From: Prochlorococcus sp. MIT 1341
GTDB lineage: Bacteria > Cyanobacteriota > Cyanobacteriia > PCC-6307 > Cyanobiaceae
Reading direction: 5' to 3'
DNA: 64,000 bases
Assembly: GCF_034092415.1 (NCBI RefSeq)
Contig: NZ_CP139304.1
Coordinates: 558,001-622,000 of the forward strand
The notes below the pieces were generated by a model. It searched no databases, was not told the origin of the DNA, and saw only the letters and a list, made by a program, of their open reading frames with translations. Shown here one piece after another: positions 14,833 to 24,518 of this stretch. Numbering within the stretch: the stretch's first letter is position 1; each line of letters starts with the position of its first letter. The position numbers were made by a program, and so were the translations under genes.

Positions 14833-15861
14833 TTAACGTAAATTAGTATTCATTTTATTTATAAGCGATTTAGCAAAGAATCTAAATGATTCACCCCTAG
14901 GATGACTAGCTAAATCTCCAGGGGCAAAATAATCTTCACAAAATTGCTTTTTACAGACTCCTTCTGCTTTTGGATCGATATAGATTAAAGAGATATTAGC
15001 GAATTTCTTTTCGACGTCTTTAAGAACATCAGACACAATATGCTTGAGATTGACGGTATATTCGCCTGTATAGTGTTGATAGTGTGGATGAGTAACAAGG
15101 AAAATATCTTTAACATTATTATCAACAAGTGATTGAATATATGATCTTAGACGATTCTTAAAATGATTGATAACTTCTAAATTTTGATTTCTTATTGGAT
15201 CTTGAATTTCAGAAAAAGTTGGAGCCATCATTCCTGGTATGAATCTTGTTCCAAGTTTAGTAAGTATGAACTCAATCCCTGACCTACTTCTTATCAATTG
15301 GATGGGTCTGACTTTAGCAAACCTTCCACTAGTCTGAAGTAACTTTCTATAATTATAATACTCGTCTGCTATATCAGTATGGTCGACAAATGCTACAACT
15401 TTCTCAAAGTTATTACCCCGTTGGATTAGATATCCGAACTGGGCTTCCATAAGGCTGGGAGAGAAGGAAGTCGTACCTCCATTAATTATCTCATATCCTG
15501 AATTGAAGAAATCCTTAAATTGATTAATGACATTTCTGTCCAGGAGTTCCATCCAGGAATCTCCTTGAATTAAAAGACGCCGTTTCGTATTATTTTTATT
15601 AGTTGAACACTCGCCCCAACAAGAGGCGATAAAAATCGAATTCTTATCAAGATTTTTAGGTTTCTGAAATGGATATAAAAACCTAGTTTTTGGCTCCCTA
15701 GAATGGTTTACATATTTAAGATACTCAACAAGGATAGGGTTAACTGCTCGTCTATTTAGAAATATTCTGCTTCGTAGTGCAAGTAGGAATTGACCACCAA
15801 CCTCAAGCATTAACACAACAATAACAAAATTAATAAAAATTAGAGATCTGTTAATCCTCAT
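14833..15861 (-). CDS. SGNH-hydrolase-like, membrane-anchored protein (342 aa)
   Basis: One N-terminal helix (LIFINFVIVVLMLEVGGQFLLAL), then the nucleophile block LLIQGDSWMELL (Ser102) and a C-terminal PGDLASHPRGE with the Asp and His expected for the SGNH triad. Similar proteins (AlgJ/AlgX type) transfer or remove acetyl groups on exported polysaccharide. Its bulk lies outside the membrane. It stands apart from the acyltransferase cluster at 20-24 kb but is probably part of the same surface-glycan chemistry. Confidence 0.65.
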   Translation of the reverse strand: MRINRSLIFINFVIVVLMLEVGGQFLLALRSRIFLNRRAVNPILVEYLKYVNHSREPKTRFLYPFQKPKNLDKNSIFIASCWGECSTNKNNTKRRLLIQGDSWMELLDRNVINQFKDFFNSGYEIINGGTTSFSPSLMEAQFGYLIQRGNNFEKVVAFVDHTDIADEYYNYRKLLQTSGRFAKVRPIQLIRSRSGIEFILTKLGTRFIPGMMAPTFSEIQDPIRNQNLEVINHFKNRLRSYIQSLVDNNVKDIFLVTHPHYQHYTGEYTVNLKHIVSDVLKDVEKKFANISLIYIDPKAEGVCKKQFCEDYFAPGDLASHPRGESFRFFAKSLINKMNTNLR

Positions 15862-16050
15862 AATAAAAGTTGCTTAGAAAAATTTGCAAGGAACATGTCG
15901 AAATAAGAGGAGACTTTTTATTGGGATAAACTTGAACGTGTTAATTCATGCATAAAAGGCATTGGAACCATCAAAAGTTAAAGTAACTTGTATAAGTCAC
16001 TCAATCTCTCTAAAATAGCTTATATTTGACAAATCTTATTTTTCTACTCA

Positions 16051-17538
16051 ATGAAAAGGGTTTTTTCACGAATTATCCTTATTCCCACATTAATCATCGG
16101 ACTTGGTTATGTATCTAAGATTACTTTAAGTTTCTTAAGCAGTGAAAGGTCAAATAACGAACAATTAATACGTGATATTAAAAAAATCCTTCCAGAAGAC
16201 ACAATATCAAAGATAAATAAATATTTGCTTCCTTATAGAGAAATAGACGTCTTACGAAGACAAGAGCGGAAACTCCTCGTTGCACAGGAAGTATTAAAGA
16301 TCCTTGAGCCTTCATCAATAGAAAACGATATAAGAATTAAGGAATCATTAGTCGATTTAGAATTCCTAAAGGCGACATCAGGTGTACCAATTTTGGATAA
16401 TAACTTAACCCTGTATAAATACAAACCTAATAGCATCTCTCTTATGAGAGGAATTTCTAATATCATACCTGGCAGTGCATACTTAGATCAATATAAAAAT
16501 AATATCTTTTTGCTTTCCTCAAATGGTGTTTTAGGATATACAAAATATAACGATTCAAAACTTAGGTTTAAACAAATTAAGAACAACCTGGAAGATTATT
16601 TTGGACGTAAGCAAATTGAAAAATCGAATACCTTTTCAATGAAAGATCTATTGGTATTTGATGGGAAAATATATATATCTTTCACTAACGAACACAAAGA
16701 GGACTGTTGGAATACGAGTCTAGTTTATGCCGATTTAGACCTAAGAGAGGTTAATTTCAAACCATTATTTATGCCAGATGAATGTGTAAGCTCTAAAAAT
16801 AAAAACTTTAAATTCACAGCTCATCAATCAGCAGGTCGAATAGTTGGTTTGAACTCTGATGAAATTCTTTTTTCTACTGGCGAATTTAGGAGTAGAAATC
16901 TAGCTCAAGATAAAGAAAGTGCTATGGGTAAAATACTAAGAATTAATCTTAACAGCAATGAATTCTCTGCAGTGGCAATCGGAATCAGGAATGCTCAAGG
17001 TTTATATTACGATAAGAATAACCAAATCATAATTTTCACAGAACATGGACCAAAAGGTGGAGACGAAATAAACCTATTAAGCTACTTAGATATAGAAAAA
17101 GAAGAAACTCAAAATTATGGTTGGGCCATATCTTCATATGGTGAGCATTATGGGAAAGGAGATAGAGTTACGGAAAAGCGATGGGCTTCAAAAGGCACAA
17201 ACCCTTATGATAAATACCCACTATACAAATCACACAAGAAGTATGGATTTATAGAACCTCTTAAATATTTCATTCCTAGTATTGGTATTTCAGAGATCAT
17301 TCCAGTGAACACCAAAAATAAAATATATGCGCATGCATCATTGGTTGATGAATCATTATACTTTTTCAAGCTCGATGATCAAAATCGTTTAAGTAAGAGT
17401 ATTCGTATACAAATTAATGAACGTATTCGAGATATGATTAATTATAAAAATAAAATTCTGTTGTTTCTAGAAGATACTGGCTCTATTGGGCTAGTTGATC
17501 TCAACGAATTAGATCAACCGATTGATAGACTCTTTTAA
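16051..17538 (+). CDS. PQQ-dependent sugar-dehydrogenase-like beta-propeller (495 aa)
   Basis: N-terminal helix (IILIPTLIIGLGYV) as anchor. Residues about 130-480 form a propeller; the block RNAQGLYYDKNNQIIIFTEHGPKGGDEINLLS followed by NYGWAISSYGEHYG is the signature of soluble aldose and sorbosone dehydrogenases (R-N-x-Q-G...EHGP-x-GDEIN...NYGWP). The usual proline after NYGW is replaced by alanine, so PQQ binding is not certain. Likely periplasmic, acting on sugars or aldehydes. Confidence 0.75.
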   Translation: MKRVFSRIILIPTLIIGLGYVSKITLSFLSSERSNNEQLIRDIKKILPEDTISKINKYLLPYREIDVLRRQERKLLVAQEVLKILEPSSIENDIRIKESLVDLEFLKATSGVPILDNNLTLYKYKPNSISLMRGISNIIPGSAYLDQYKNNIFLLSSNGVLGYTKYNDSKLRFKQIKNNLEDYFGRKQIEKSNTFSMKDLLVFDGKIYISFTNEHKEDCWNTSLVYADLDLREVNFKPLFMPDECVSSKNKNFKFTAHQSAGRIVGLNSDEILFSTGEFRSRNLAQDKESAMGKILRINLNSNEFSAVAIGIRNAQGLYYDKNNQIIIFTEHGPKGGDEINLLSYLDIEKEETQNYGWAISSYGEHYGKGDRVTEKRWASKGTNPYDKYPLYKSHKKYGFIEPLKYFIPSIGISEIIPVNTKNKIYAHASLVDESLYFFKLDDQNRLSKSIRIQINERIRDMINYKNKILLFLEDTGSIGLVDLNELDQPIDRLF

Positions 17539-17597
17539 CATTACTCCCCAATGCTAACTAATATAATTCTAGTCCAAATATAATTTATAATTACTTG

Positions 17598-18698
17598 TTA
17601 AAATTTGAATCTTGCATTTAAACCAAACCCGAATTCATCTTTATTTATTAAAGAGTTACCCTCCTTCTTTACGAAGAGGATAGGGTTGATCATGATAGTA
17701 TCCGTTAGGTTATAGTTATACCAAACCTCATACGCAATGTTTTCGTTAATATCATATGTACCAAAACCGATCCCAATAGTAGAGTCCTTATTTGTTTTAT
17801 TGAGGGCTAATAACCAATTTATAATTTCTTGGCCATTATCCTGATTTTTTAACTCTATTGATGCACTTAATGATGGGAGCTTTTCGGGACTTATATAAAC
17901 TCCTAATCCTAAAGCATCAAATTCATCAGTCTTGTTAAAGGTAACTGTCCCGCCAAAACTTTCTGCACTATAACCAACCTGATAAATAAGGCTGTCTTTC
18001 CCTTCCTCAGTTAGAATCCCCTCACTAGAGTTATTTGCATTTTCTGATGTAAGTTTAAGGCTCGAATTGTATCCATTATCTGATAGATAGGATATGACAA
18101 ATGCGGCACCATTCCCTGCATCTGTAGAATAATTACTACCATCAAGTATTGCTATTCTTTCGTTATATGCACTAGAAGTACCTGCGAGACCTTCATAACC
18201 AAACATTTTTGGCCCCACGCTCACACGAATATTTTTATCCACTGGAAAAGTGTAGTAAAGACTTGTAATCTGCAGTTCTTGGCCCCTAGAGCTTTGAAGA
18301 TCCAACCCTAATGAACTTTCTAATGCATTACCTACTTCAAGCTTTGTAATTAATAAATCCTTGCCAGTTATACTGGATGATAGCTTTAACTTATACTCAT
18401 ATGTTGAATGAGCGGCTTCACCTTTAACCCCATTTCGTACGGCCCCGGAAACAAAGTTTAAGTTGCCATTGATTTTTGTAGTAGGTGAAAATTTTGCAGC
18501 CTCTAATCTTGTTCTAATCTCGTTATTTTCTCTTTGATCTGTTCTTAACTGATAACCACCTTTACTTGATAGTTTCCTTCTTTTGTATAAATCTTCTGGA
18601 TATTTATATATGCTGTAATTGTGAAACTCATTGGCATGTATTGTTGCATAATTACAGATGGTAAGACCTAATGTGATTAAGACCCTTAATGAGCGCAT
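17598..18698 (-). CDS. Outer-membrane porin of cyanobacterial type, lacking the SLH domain (366 aa)
   Basis: Signal peptide about 1-22 (ending TIHA). Residues 58-85 (NNEIRTRLEAAKFSPTTKINGNLNFVSGA) match the junction between periplasmic coil and barrel in cyanobacterial porins (FSPTTKLxG). The remainder is alternating beta strands ending in a terminal phenylalanine (NARFKF), the outer-membrane assembly signal. Normal Som-type porins are about 500 residues with an N-terminal SLH domain that binds peptidoglycan; here it is missing, so this is a shortened variant. Confidence 0.75.
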   Translation of the reverse strand: MRSLRVLITLGLTICNYATIHANEFHNYSIYKYPEDLYKRRKLSSKGGYQLRTDQRENNEIRTRLEAAKFSPTTKINGNLNFVSGAVRNGVKGEAAHSTYEYKLKLSSSITGKDLLITKLEVGNALESSLGLDLQSSRGQELQITSLYYTFPVDKNIRVSVGPKMFGYEGLAGTSSAYNERIAILDGSNYSTDAGNGAAFVISYLSDNGYNSSLKLTSENANNSSEGILTEEGKDSLIYQVGYSAESFGGTVTFNKTDEFDALGLGVYISPEKLPSLSASIELKNQDNGQEIINWLLALNKTNKDSTIGIGFGTYDINENIAYEVWYNYNLTDTIMINPILFVKKEGNSLINKDEFGFGLNARFKF

Positions 18699-19177
18699 AA
18701 GGCTTGTCCGTTTTTATATGAATTGAATTGTGTGTGAAATATTTTTTGTGCATCGACCAGTCGAGATTTTCACGTCAGCAAAACAACTTAGTCGGCAACC
18801 TGATTGTTTAGAGGTAAAAGCGTTGCTCAGTAAATTTAGGCTTTTCGTAAGCAAGCTTTCAAAAAAAGTTAATTCCAAGATTAATATACCTCATAAAAGT
18901 TCAATGTCATATACCGTAAAAAGTATGTATGAGTTTAAGGTTTTAACGCGAGTCTTTGATTTACAAAGTTGGTCTGATGATGCTATATAAATTAGAGTGG
19001 GTTGCCAAATTTTACCTATGTGATAAAGCTCATTCACTACTTGTCCTATTACTGTCATTCGACGGTACATAGACCAAACCATATCTAATGGAAGCCTTGG
19101 TAAGGCAGGTAAGTTTATGAACTAGCTTAGTTAGCTCAAAGGGCTTATATGGCTAGGTAATTTACTAAAGAGAAAAA
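18699..19177. other. Gap upstream of the porin
   Basis: Short frames exist on both strands but have poor composition and no ribosome sites. Probably the porin promoter region; no clear element could be defined. Confidence 0.4.
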
Positions 19178-19351
19178 ATGATTGGGATCATTGGAGTTTG
19201 TTTGTGTGTTTTGTGGCTTTTGGGACATGCAGGTTTCACCTTTTGGGTAGGAGGCTTTGAACCAGGCAGCCCAACAGCAAACCTTTTTGTAGTTGCAGAT
19301 TCATTGGTTTCGATCTCATTGGCTTTTTTTATTTTCAATCAAAAACCTTAA
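19178..19351 (+). CDS. Two-helix membrane microprotein (57 aa)
   Basis: ATG preceded by AAAGAG. First helix IIGVCLCVLWLLGHAGFTFWV, then GGFEPGSPTAN, second helix LFVVADSLVSISLAFFIF and a short NQKP tail. Composition is clearly membrane-protein-like. No family recognised. Confidence 0.6.
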   Translation: MIGIIGVCLCVLWLLGHAGFTFWVGGFEPGSPTANLFVVADSLVSISLAFFIFNQKP

Positions 19352-19542
19352 CCACTTTCATTTGCTTTATAAAGTAAACATCTCGTCCATCCTCATTTGG
19401 CCAGATACCAGCTCATAGACCCAAAACTTTTTTGATTACACTGTATTGCGTGCCTTTTCCATCTTGCAACATCTAGATTTATCGCATTCGACTTTTCTTT
19501 TCCTACCTAAAGTATGCATTAAGGACCATCCTTTTTTGATAT

Positions 19543-20265
19543 ATGGCAGGGAATTGGGTTTTAGTCGAAAATGCTCAAGTTCCATTGCGTTGTTGGTGGA
19601 ATACCCCTGACCAGGATAGTCCTGGTTCTCCCAGAGGTTTTTGGAAAAAACAGTTGGGTAAAAAGTGTTGTCGATTGATTAGCTGAAATGGATTTAATTG
19701 ATTGGCAATACCTCTTTCTGCGCGAACTGCTCAAGAATTGGAACTTGGCTATAGCGAAGAAGATTTAGTGGAAGGAAGACGACACAAAGAACTCACTACC
19801 ACCGAGCAAATTCTTACCGATGTGTCTGCCGCTATTGAATGGTTAAAACTGAAAAGCCAACAATCAAAAATCACGGGCATTGGCTTTTGTTTTGGTGGTC
19901 ACGCTGCATTGATTACTTCAACACATCCTGCTGTCAGCTCCACTTTTAACTTTTATGGCGCAGGAGTTAATGGCTGTCGTCCGGGTGGTTGTCCACCCAG
20001 TCTGGAATTACTGCCAACTATCTCCGGAGAATTGACTTGTTTATGTGGTAGCGAGGATCCACTGATATCAACGTCCGATCGGAGAGCGATCAAAGAAGCA
20101 TTGAAAAAAGAGGATCCAGAAGGGAGCCGACTAAAATATAACGAGATTGAATCTGCAGATCACGGATTCATGTGTGAACAACGTTCAAGTTTTAATGCTC
20201 TTCCATCTGAATTTGATAGGCGTCTTCTTCTGGATAGTCTGAACAGTTTTAAATGTGGTAAGTGA
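19543..20265 (+). pseudogene. Decayed second copy of the dienelactone hydrolase
   Basis: The ATG at 19543 starts MAGNWVLVENAQVPLRCWWNTP, clearly matching the intact protein at 6120-6839. After about 25 codons the frame shifts: VLVLPEVFGKNSWVKSVVD continues in another frame and runs into a stop. The rest (MAIPLSARTAQELELGYSEEDLVEG to the end) is open from 19702 and keeps GFCFGGHAA and SADHGFMCEQ. So a short deletion and stop have broken the first third. A truncated product from the TTG at 19702 is possible but would lack the first strands. Confidence 0.85.
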
Positions 20266-20279
20266 TAGACAATCTGTAT

Positions 20280-21683
20280 TTAGAAATCAAAGTAAATAAA
20301 TCTACCAGAAGAACCATGGCTAAGAGATAGGCAAAGAATGAGAAGAGAAAGTAGCAAAGGATATTTGACTTCAGGGGGTGTTTTGCGCATAAAGAATACT
20401 GCTTTCGACCAATCATCTAGATGATGAGTAACAAAGAAAGTAAAAACTAAGATAATAATAGGTAAATTCTGAGCAACAAATAAAGTAAGATCGTTGTATG
20501 ACGTTGATGAGATAGTGAACAGTCCTGAATAGATATTAATTGCATTATGTATTGATGTTGATCTAAATAATACCCAGGAAAATGAAACTATATGGAAGGT
20601 AAGAAATATCCTTAATGGTGTAGATATTCTGAAACTTTTAAGTGAGAATATTTTTAATAAATGGGTAATTGTTAGCCCTAAACCATGGAATATGCCCCAA
20701 AGAAGGAAAGTCCAATTTGCTCCATGCCATATTCCACCTACTATCATAGTAAACAAAAGATTCCTAGATTGGATTATGTTAGTAACTCTATTTCCTCCCA
20801 AGGGGATATAAATATAATCTCTAAGCCAATTAGAAAGGGTAATGTGCCATCTTCGCCAAAAATCAGCTAGATCATAAGATATATATGGCTTCTTAAAGTT
20901 AACTGGTAATTTTACACCTAAAAGCAATGATACACCTACTGCCATGTCAATATAACCACTAAAATCACAATAAATTTGTACTGAAAAGCCATATATACAA
21001 AGGAGTGTATCTTGAAAAGATGGAATAGAAGTAGCTGAATATATTTTGTCAACATAAATAGCAATCTGATCAGCAAAGACCAGTTTTTTAATGAAACCTA
21101 ATGTAAAAATTCCTAGTGAAGATTGAAATCTTCTAGAAGTTAGTCTTGCTTTTGAATTCCTTATAAGCTGAGGAATAAGTTGATCTGATCGTAAAATTGG
21201 GCCTGCAATTAACTGGGGGAAGAATAGAATATATGAGGCAAATGTAGTCAAACTAACTTTATATTTTATGCGATTATTATAGGAATCTACTACAAAGGCA
21301 ATTAGGGTAAAGGTGATGAAAGATATTCCTAAAGGAATTGGGTATGGGTTAGTTTGAATATCTGTTCCAAGAAGGGGTGAAATTATCTCTAGGAGAATAA
21401 AATTACTATATTTGTAGACAAGTAATGGTAAACATAATAATGCAATAACAAGAAATAAAAGTTTCTTTTTATTTGTAGGGGCAGTAACTTGAATTGCGTT
21501 ATAACCAGCATATGCTATGGCTATTAAGCAAAACGGAATCCATATAAGCGCTGGTTTCCACCAAGCATAAAAAATAGAACTTCCTATTATTATTAGAAGA
21601 TTACGGTATCTAACTGGTAAAAGATAATGAAGAAAGACATAAGGTATCAAAAAGAATATAAAAGTTAAAGAACTAAAAAGCAT
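20280..21683 (-). CDS. MBOAT-family O-acyltransferase, AlgI-like (467 aa)
   Basis: Polytopic membrane protein with the conserved run DFWRRWHITLSNWLRDYIYIPLGG (about 274-297) and the catalytic histidine in GGIWHGANWTF (His320). Length matches AlgI/DltB-type enzymes, which pass acyl groups across the membrane onto exported glycans. It is followed on the same strand, upstream in transcription order, by two SGNH proteins and a DUF5989 protein, the usual setting of a glycan O-acylation system. Confidence 0.9.
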   Translation of the reverse strand: MLFSSLTFIFFLIPYVFLHYLLPVRYRNLLIIIGSSIFYAWWKPALIWIPFCLIAIAYAGYNAIQVTAPTNKKKLLFLVIALLCLPLLVYKYSNFILLEIISPLLGTDIQTNPYPIPLGISFITFTLIAFVVDSYNNRIKYKVSLTTFASYILFFPQLIAGPILRSDQLIPQLIRNSKARLTSRRFQSSLGIFTLGFIKKLVFADQIAIYVDKIYSATSIPSFQDTLLCIYGFSVQIYCDFSGYIDMAVGVSLLLGVKLPVNFKKPYISYDLADFWRRWHITLSNWLRDYIYIPLGGNRVTNIIQSRNLLFTMIVGGIWHGANWTFLLWGIFHGLGLTITHLLKIFSLKSFRISTPLRIFLTFHIVSFSWVLFRSTSIHNAINIYSGLFTISSTSYNDLTLFVAQNLPIIILVFTFFVTHHLDDWSKAVFFMRKTPPEVKYPLLLSLLILCLSLSHGSSGRFIYFDF

Positions 21684-21713
21684 AGTAAAAAAATCTAGAA
21701 GCAGAAAATAAGG

Positions 21714-22694
21714 TTAATAAGAGGTGATTAATGGGTATATAGTTTCAGCAAGTAGTTTATGTCCTAAACGATTAGGATGAGGATCACCTTGCATGGCATA
21801 TAGTTTGTTAAATTCAATACCTCTAAATACAGGTAAAGAATCTACAAATATAATTGAATGCTTCTTGCTCATTTGACGAATAATATCATGGATATAACTA
21901 AACTTATAGTCAACTAGATTATGAATATCCGGTGTCATTAATAAATAAAGTCTAATATTATTTTGTTTAGCATAAGAAGAAAGCTTCTTTATACTGGCCT
22001 TCATTTTCATAAGTCCAACTGATTCATCTGAATATACTCTCCTATAATGGTCTTCCAAAGAGTTTTCTCCAGTTTGATTAAATAATCTTTGCTGTAAAAT
22101 CCATAGCGTGAGAGCCAATTGGCTATTACTTAGAATTGGATTTGGTTTAGTCGCTAAAAGGTTCTCAGCATCACGCAAGAAATAGTTTATAACAATATCG
22201 GTTGGCTTTAAGGGTATTAAATCTTTAAAAAACCGCCGTGTATACCTAGCAGCATTATAGTTTCCTACTCCTGCATTTAAAACTTGCACATCTTTTGTAT
22301 TGCCTTGTTTAAGCATTAAATCTAACTGGCGAGTCATTGTTGATTCTTCCTCAACACCCCAACCCAAAGTGATCGAACCTCCTAAAAATAATATTCTACG
22401 TCCATCAAATTGCTCTTCAATAAAGGCTCCTCTCATTCCATAGTTATTTAATCTGATATCTACATTCTGCAATTTCGCTGATTTTGACCTTTCATGTTCG
22501 AAATCTAACAAGTCATCGTCACTTCGCTTTTTAAGGGTATTTGAATAGCGCCACATCTCTACATCGTAATTATTCATTGGTGAGTTTTTAATTCGTATGG
22601 CGACCTCACATACCCCTAAGCACGAGAATATTGAAAAACTCAATAAAGCTAGCGACGAAATCCTGTCTCGAAAATTTATTGATTTATTTTTCAT
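21714..22694 (-). CDS. SGNH/GDSL-type hydrolase or acyl transferase, membrane-anchored (326 aa)
   Basis: N-terminal helix (ISSLALLSFSIFSCLGVCEVAI). Block I ILFLGGSITLGWGVEEE holds Ser107 (GGSIT in place of GDS), NAGVGNYN is block II, NYFLRDAEN is block III-like, and DPHPNRLGHKLLAE gives Asp304 and His306. The triad is complete. It lies between the MBOAT protein and a second SGNH protein and probably acts as the periplasmic partner that delivers or removes acyl groups. Confidence 0.8.
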   Translation of the reverse strand: MKNKSINFRDRISSLALLSFSIFSCLGVCEVAIRIKNSPMNNYDVEMWRYSNTLKKRSDDDLLDFEHERSKSAKLQNVDIRLNNYGMRGAFIEEQFDGRRILFLGGSITLGWGVEEESTMTRQLDLMLKQGNTKDVQVLNAGVGNYNAARYTRRFFKDLIPLKPTDIVINYFLRDAENLLATKPNPILSNSQLALTLWILQQRLFNQTGENSLEDHYRRVYSDESVGLMKMKASIKKLSSYAKQNNIRLYLLMTPDIHNLVDYKFSYIHDIIRQMSKKHSIIFVDSLPVFRGIEFNKLYAMQGDPHPNRLGHKLLAETIYPLITSY

Positions 22695-22848
22695 AACATC
22701 TTCAAAGATTTAATAAGAAAAAAACAGGTAAAAATCTGGTCAATAAATGGCTCTCGCTTTTACGCATAAAAGTGAGGCACAGTTAAAAGAATTCCCTCTA
22801 TCTAATATAACATATTTAATTATATGATTACTTGTTTATATAGAAAGC

Positions 22849-24027
22849 CTACGGATCGGATATTAACCTTGTTATCTCTTCAGCAAGAATCGAATGCCCA
22901 TATTCATTGAAATGGCCGTCATGTCTAAAATTAAAATAAACACTATTTAAGGCATAGTCTTTTTCAAATACAGGCTTCATATCAAGAACTCTGAAACCAA
23001 ACTTCTTAGCTTGCTTAATAAAGTAATTTCGTTGAGAGTATGGAGATTCCTTGTATTGATGATCATGATAAATATAGTCTCTTATAGAATCTACGAGAAA
23101 AATGATGTTAGTCTTTTTTACTCGGTTTTTAGAAAAACTAACCATTTCACCAAGAAATCTATCTACACCTTTTTTTGCATCTGAAACCTTATTTTTATTA
23201 TAGTCTTCTAGAGTATCTGAAGGAGTTGTAATAGTATTTTCAGTACAAGTTGATCCAAGAAACAAACAAAAAGGATATTTTAAAGCCATACTTGCTATTG
23301 GCATGTTGTACGCTAGGTACCTAGCGGTTGAGCTATTGCGAAGCACAAATCGTCTCAAAGCGATTTTAAAATTAGATGTATAAGGGTAAAAATCAAAACC
23401 TGATTTACTTCGCTTAAAATAGGTCCCTATCTTAATATCTTTATATTCAGGGTAGGATTCATAAAAATCATTACCAGCAATATAAAAAACAAAAATTGTA
23501 TTATCTGATTGTAGGCTTGAAACAGCGAATCTAAAGTCAGTAAAGTATTGTGCAGCGGCATTTCCACCTGAAGCCAACAAAGTTGATAATACTGGTTTAT
23601 TGATTCTTTCAACATATTTTTTTTGATTTAACAAACCATGAAAAGACTTTTCATTAGGAACATGTACTGCCTCTACGTAAGAATCTCCGATAGAGATTAT
23701 CTTTAATACATTATCCGCAGAATTAGATAAGTCTGAAAAATCAACATTAGAAAACATTCCTATATCGTTTGAAGCTTTAAAAGCAGAAATCTCATGTGGT
23801 GGCATTGTTCCTTTTGTAAGCAATCCAGATCTATAAGGTATCCGTCGAAGAACACAAGAAAGATTTACTGATTGTTCAATATTCTCACAATTTAGAGGAA
23901 GCTGCAGAGGAAGGGAAGCTGAAGCATGTAGAATTCTTGTTATACCTTCCAGGCCCAAAAAAGAAACACTTAAGCCAGCAAATGCAGCTAAAATATTTTT
24001 AAAGCCATTTTTAATATTTATATTCAT
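22849..24027 (-). CDS. Second SGNH-family protein, membrane-anchored (392 aa)
   Basis: The open frame reaches 24057, but the ATG at 24027 (MNINIKNGF) follows the DUF5989 stop directly and is preferred. One N-terminal helix (ILAAFAGLSVSFLGLEGI). ISIGDSYVEAVHV carries the nucleophile serine (residue 116), GGNAAAQYFTDF is block II, YIAGNDFYESYPEY is block III (GxND) and HDGHFNEYGHSILAEE supplies Asp and His. Same glycan O-acylation context as its neighbours. Confidence 0.8.
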   Translation of the reverse strand: MNINIKNGFKNILAAFAGLSVSFLGLEGITRILHASASLPLQLPLNCENIEQSVNLSCVLRRIPYRSGLLTKGTMPPHEISAFKASNDIGMFSNVDFSDLSNSADNVLKIISIGDSYVEAVHVPNEKSFHGLLNQKKYVERINKPVLSTLLASGGNAAAQYFTDFRFAVSSLQSDNTIFVFYIAGNDFYESYPEYKDIKIGTYFKRSKSGFDFYPYTSNFKIALRRFVLRNSSTARYLAYNMPIASMALKYPFCLFLGSTCTENTITTPSDTLEDYNKNKVSDAKKGVDRFLGEMVSFSKNRVKKTNIIFLVDSIRDYIYHDHQYKESPYSQRNYFIKQAKKFGFRVLDMKPVFEKDYALNSVYFNFRHDGHFNEYGHSILAEEITRLISDP

Positions 24028-24028
24028 G

Positions 24029-24190
24029 TCAGAAAATGGAATATATAAATGGTGCAACGACAGATCCTTGAGTAACGATTAACAACGCTGCCATTAAAAC
24101 AAGAGTAGCAATGATAGGCGCAAGCCAATATTTTTTTCTTACTTTTAAGAAGTCCCAAATGTCATTAATTAAATCTGTAAATTCGTTCAT
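24029..24190 (-). CDS. DUF5989 membrane microprotein (53 aa)
   Basis: MNEFTDLINDIWDFLKVRKKYWLAPIIATLVLMAALLIVTQGSVVAPFIYSIF matches the DUF5989 pattern (L-W-x-F-L-x-x-R-K-K-x-W-L-x-P...TQGSxVAPFIY-x-hydrophobic-F). One membrane helix. DUF5989 genes usually sit in exopolysaccharide or saxitoxin-like loci beside SxtJ and SGNH proteins, which fits this cluster. The stop is one base before the ATG of the next SGNH gene. Confidence 0.8.
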   Translation of the reverse strand: MNEFTDLINDIWDFLKVRKKYWLAPIIATLVLMAALLIVTQGSVVAPFIYSIF

Positions 24191-24518
24191 TGATAATTAA
24201 TTTGCATCTTCTTATATTAGCATACAGGCAAAATAGCTGATCGTTAAGAAAGATGGTTATATTTTTACTCAGCTCGAAGCTTATAATTTCCTTCTAAAGA
24301 AGCCTCTTATATCTTAGGAAGAACTTCCAGTTGATAATTGGGATTTAATTTAGCTATTTTCGAATAATTCATGAAAGATTCCATAACTATGGATGCAATA
24401 CGATTGTAGGCATAATACAATTCTACGTAAATAATTAGGGTTAAATGAACTCTCCATTAGAAAAAATGTATAATCATAGTGGATTTCGCTTCTAGGCCAC
24501 TCAAACTAGTCAATTGCA
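24191..24518. other. Divergent intergenic region
   Basis: Separates the leftward acyltransferase cluster from the rightward deacetylase, so it should hold both promoters. AT-rich; no clear hairpin or operator was seen. Confidence 0.4.

Noticed and set aside
18730-19082. Open frames of 86 and 63 codons on opposite strands upstream of the porin
   Set aside because: Overlapping, poor composition, no ribosome site, no recognisable motif.
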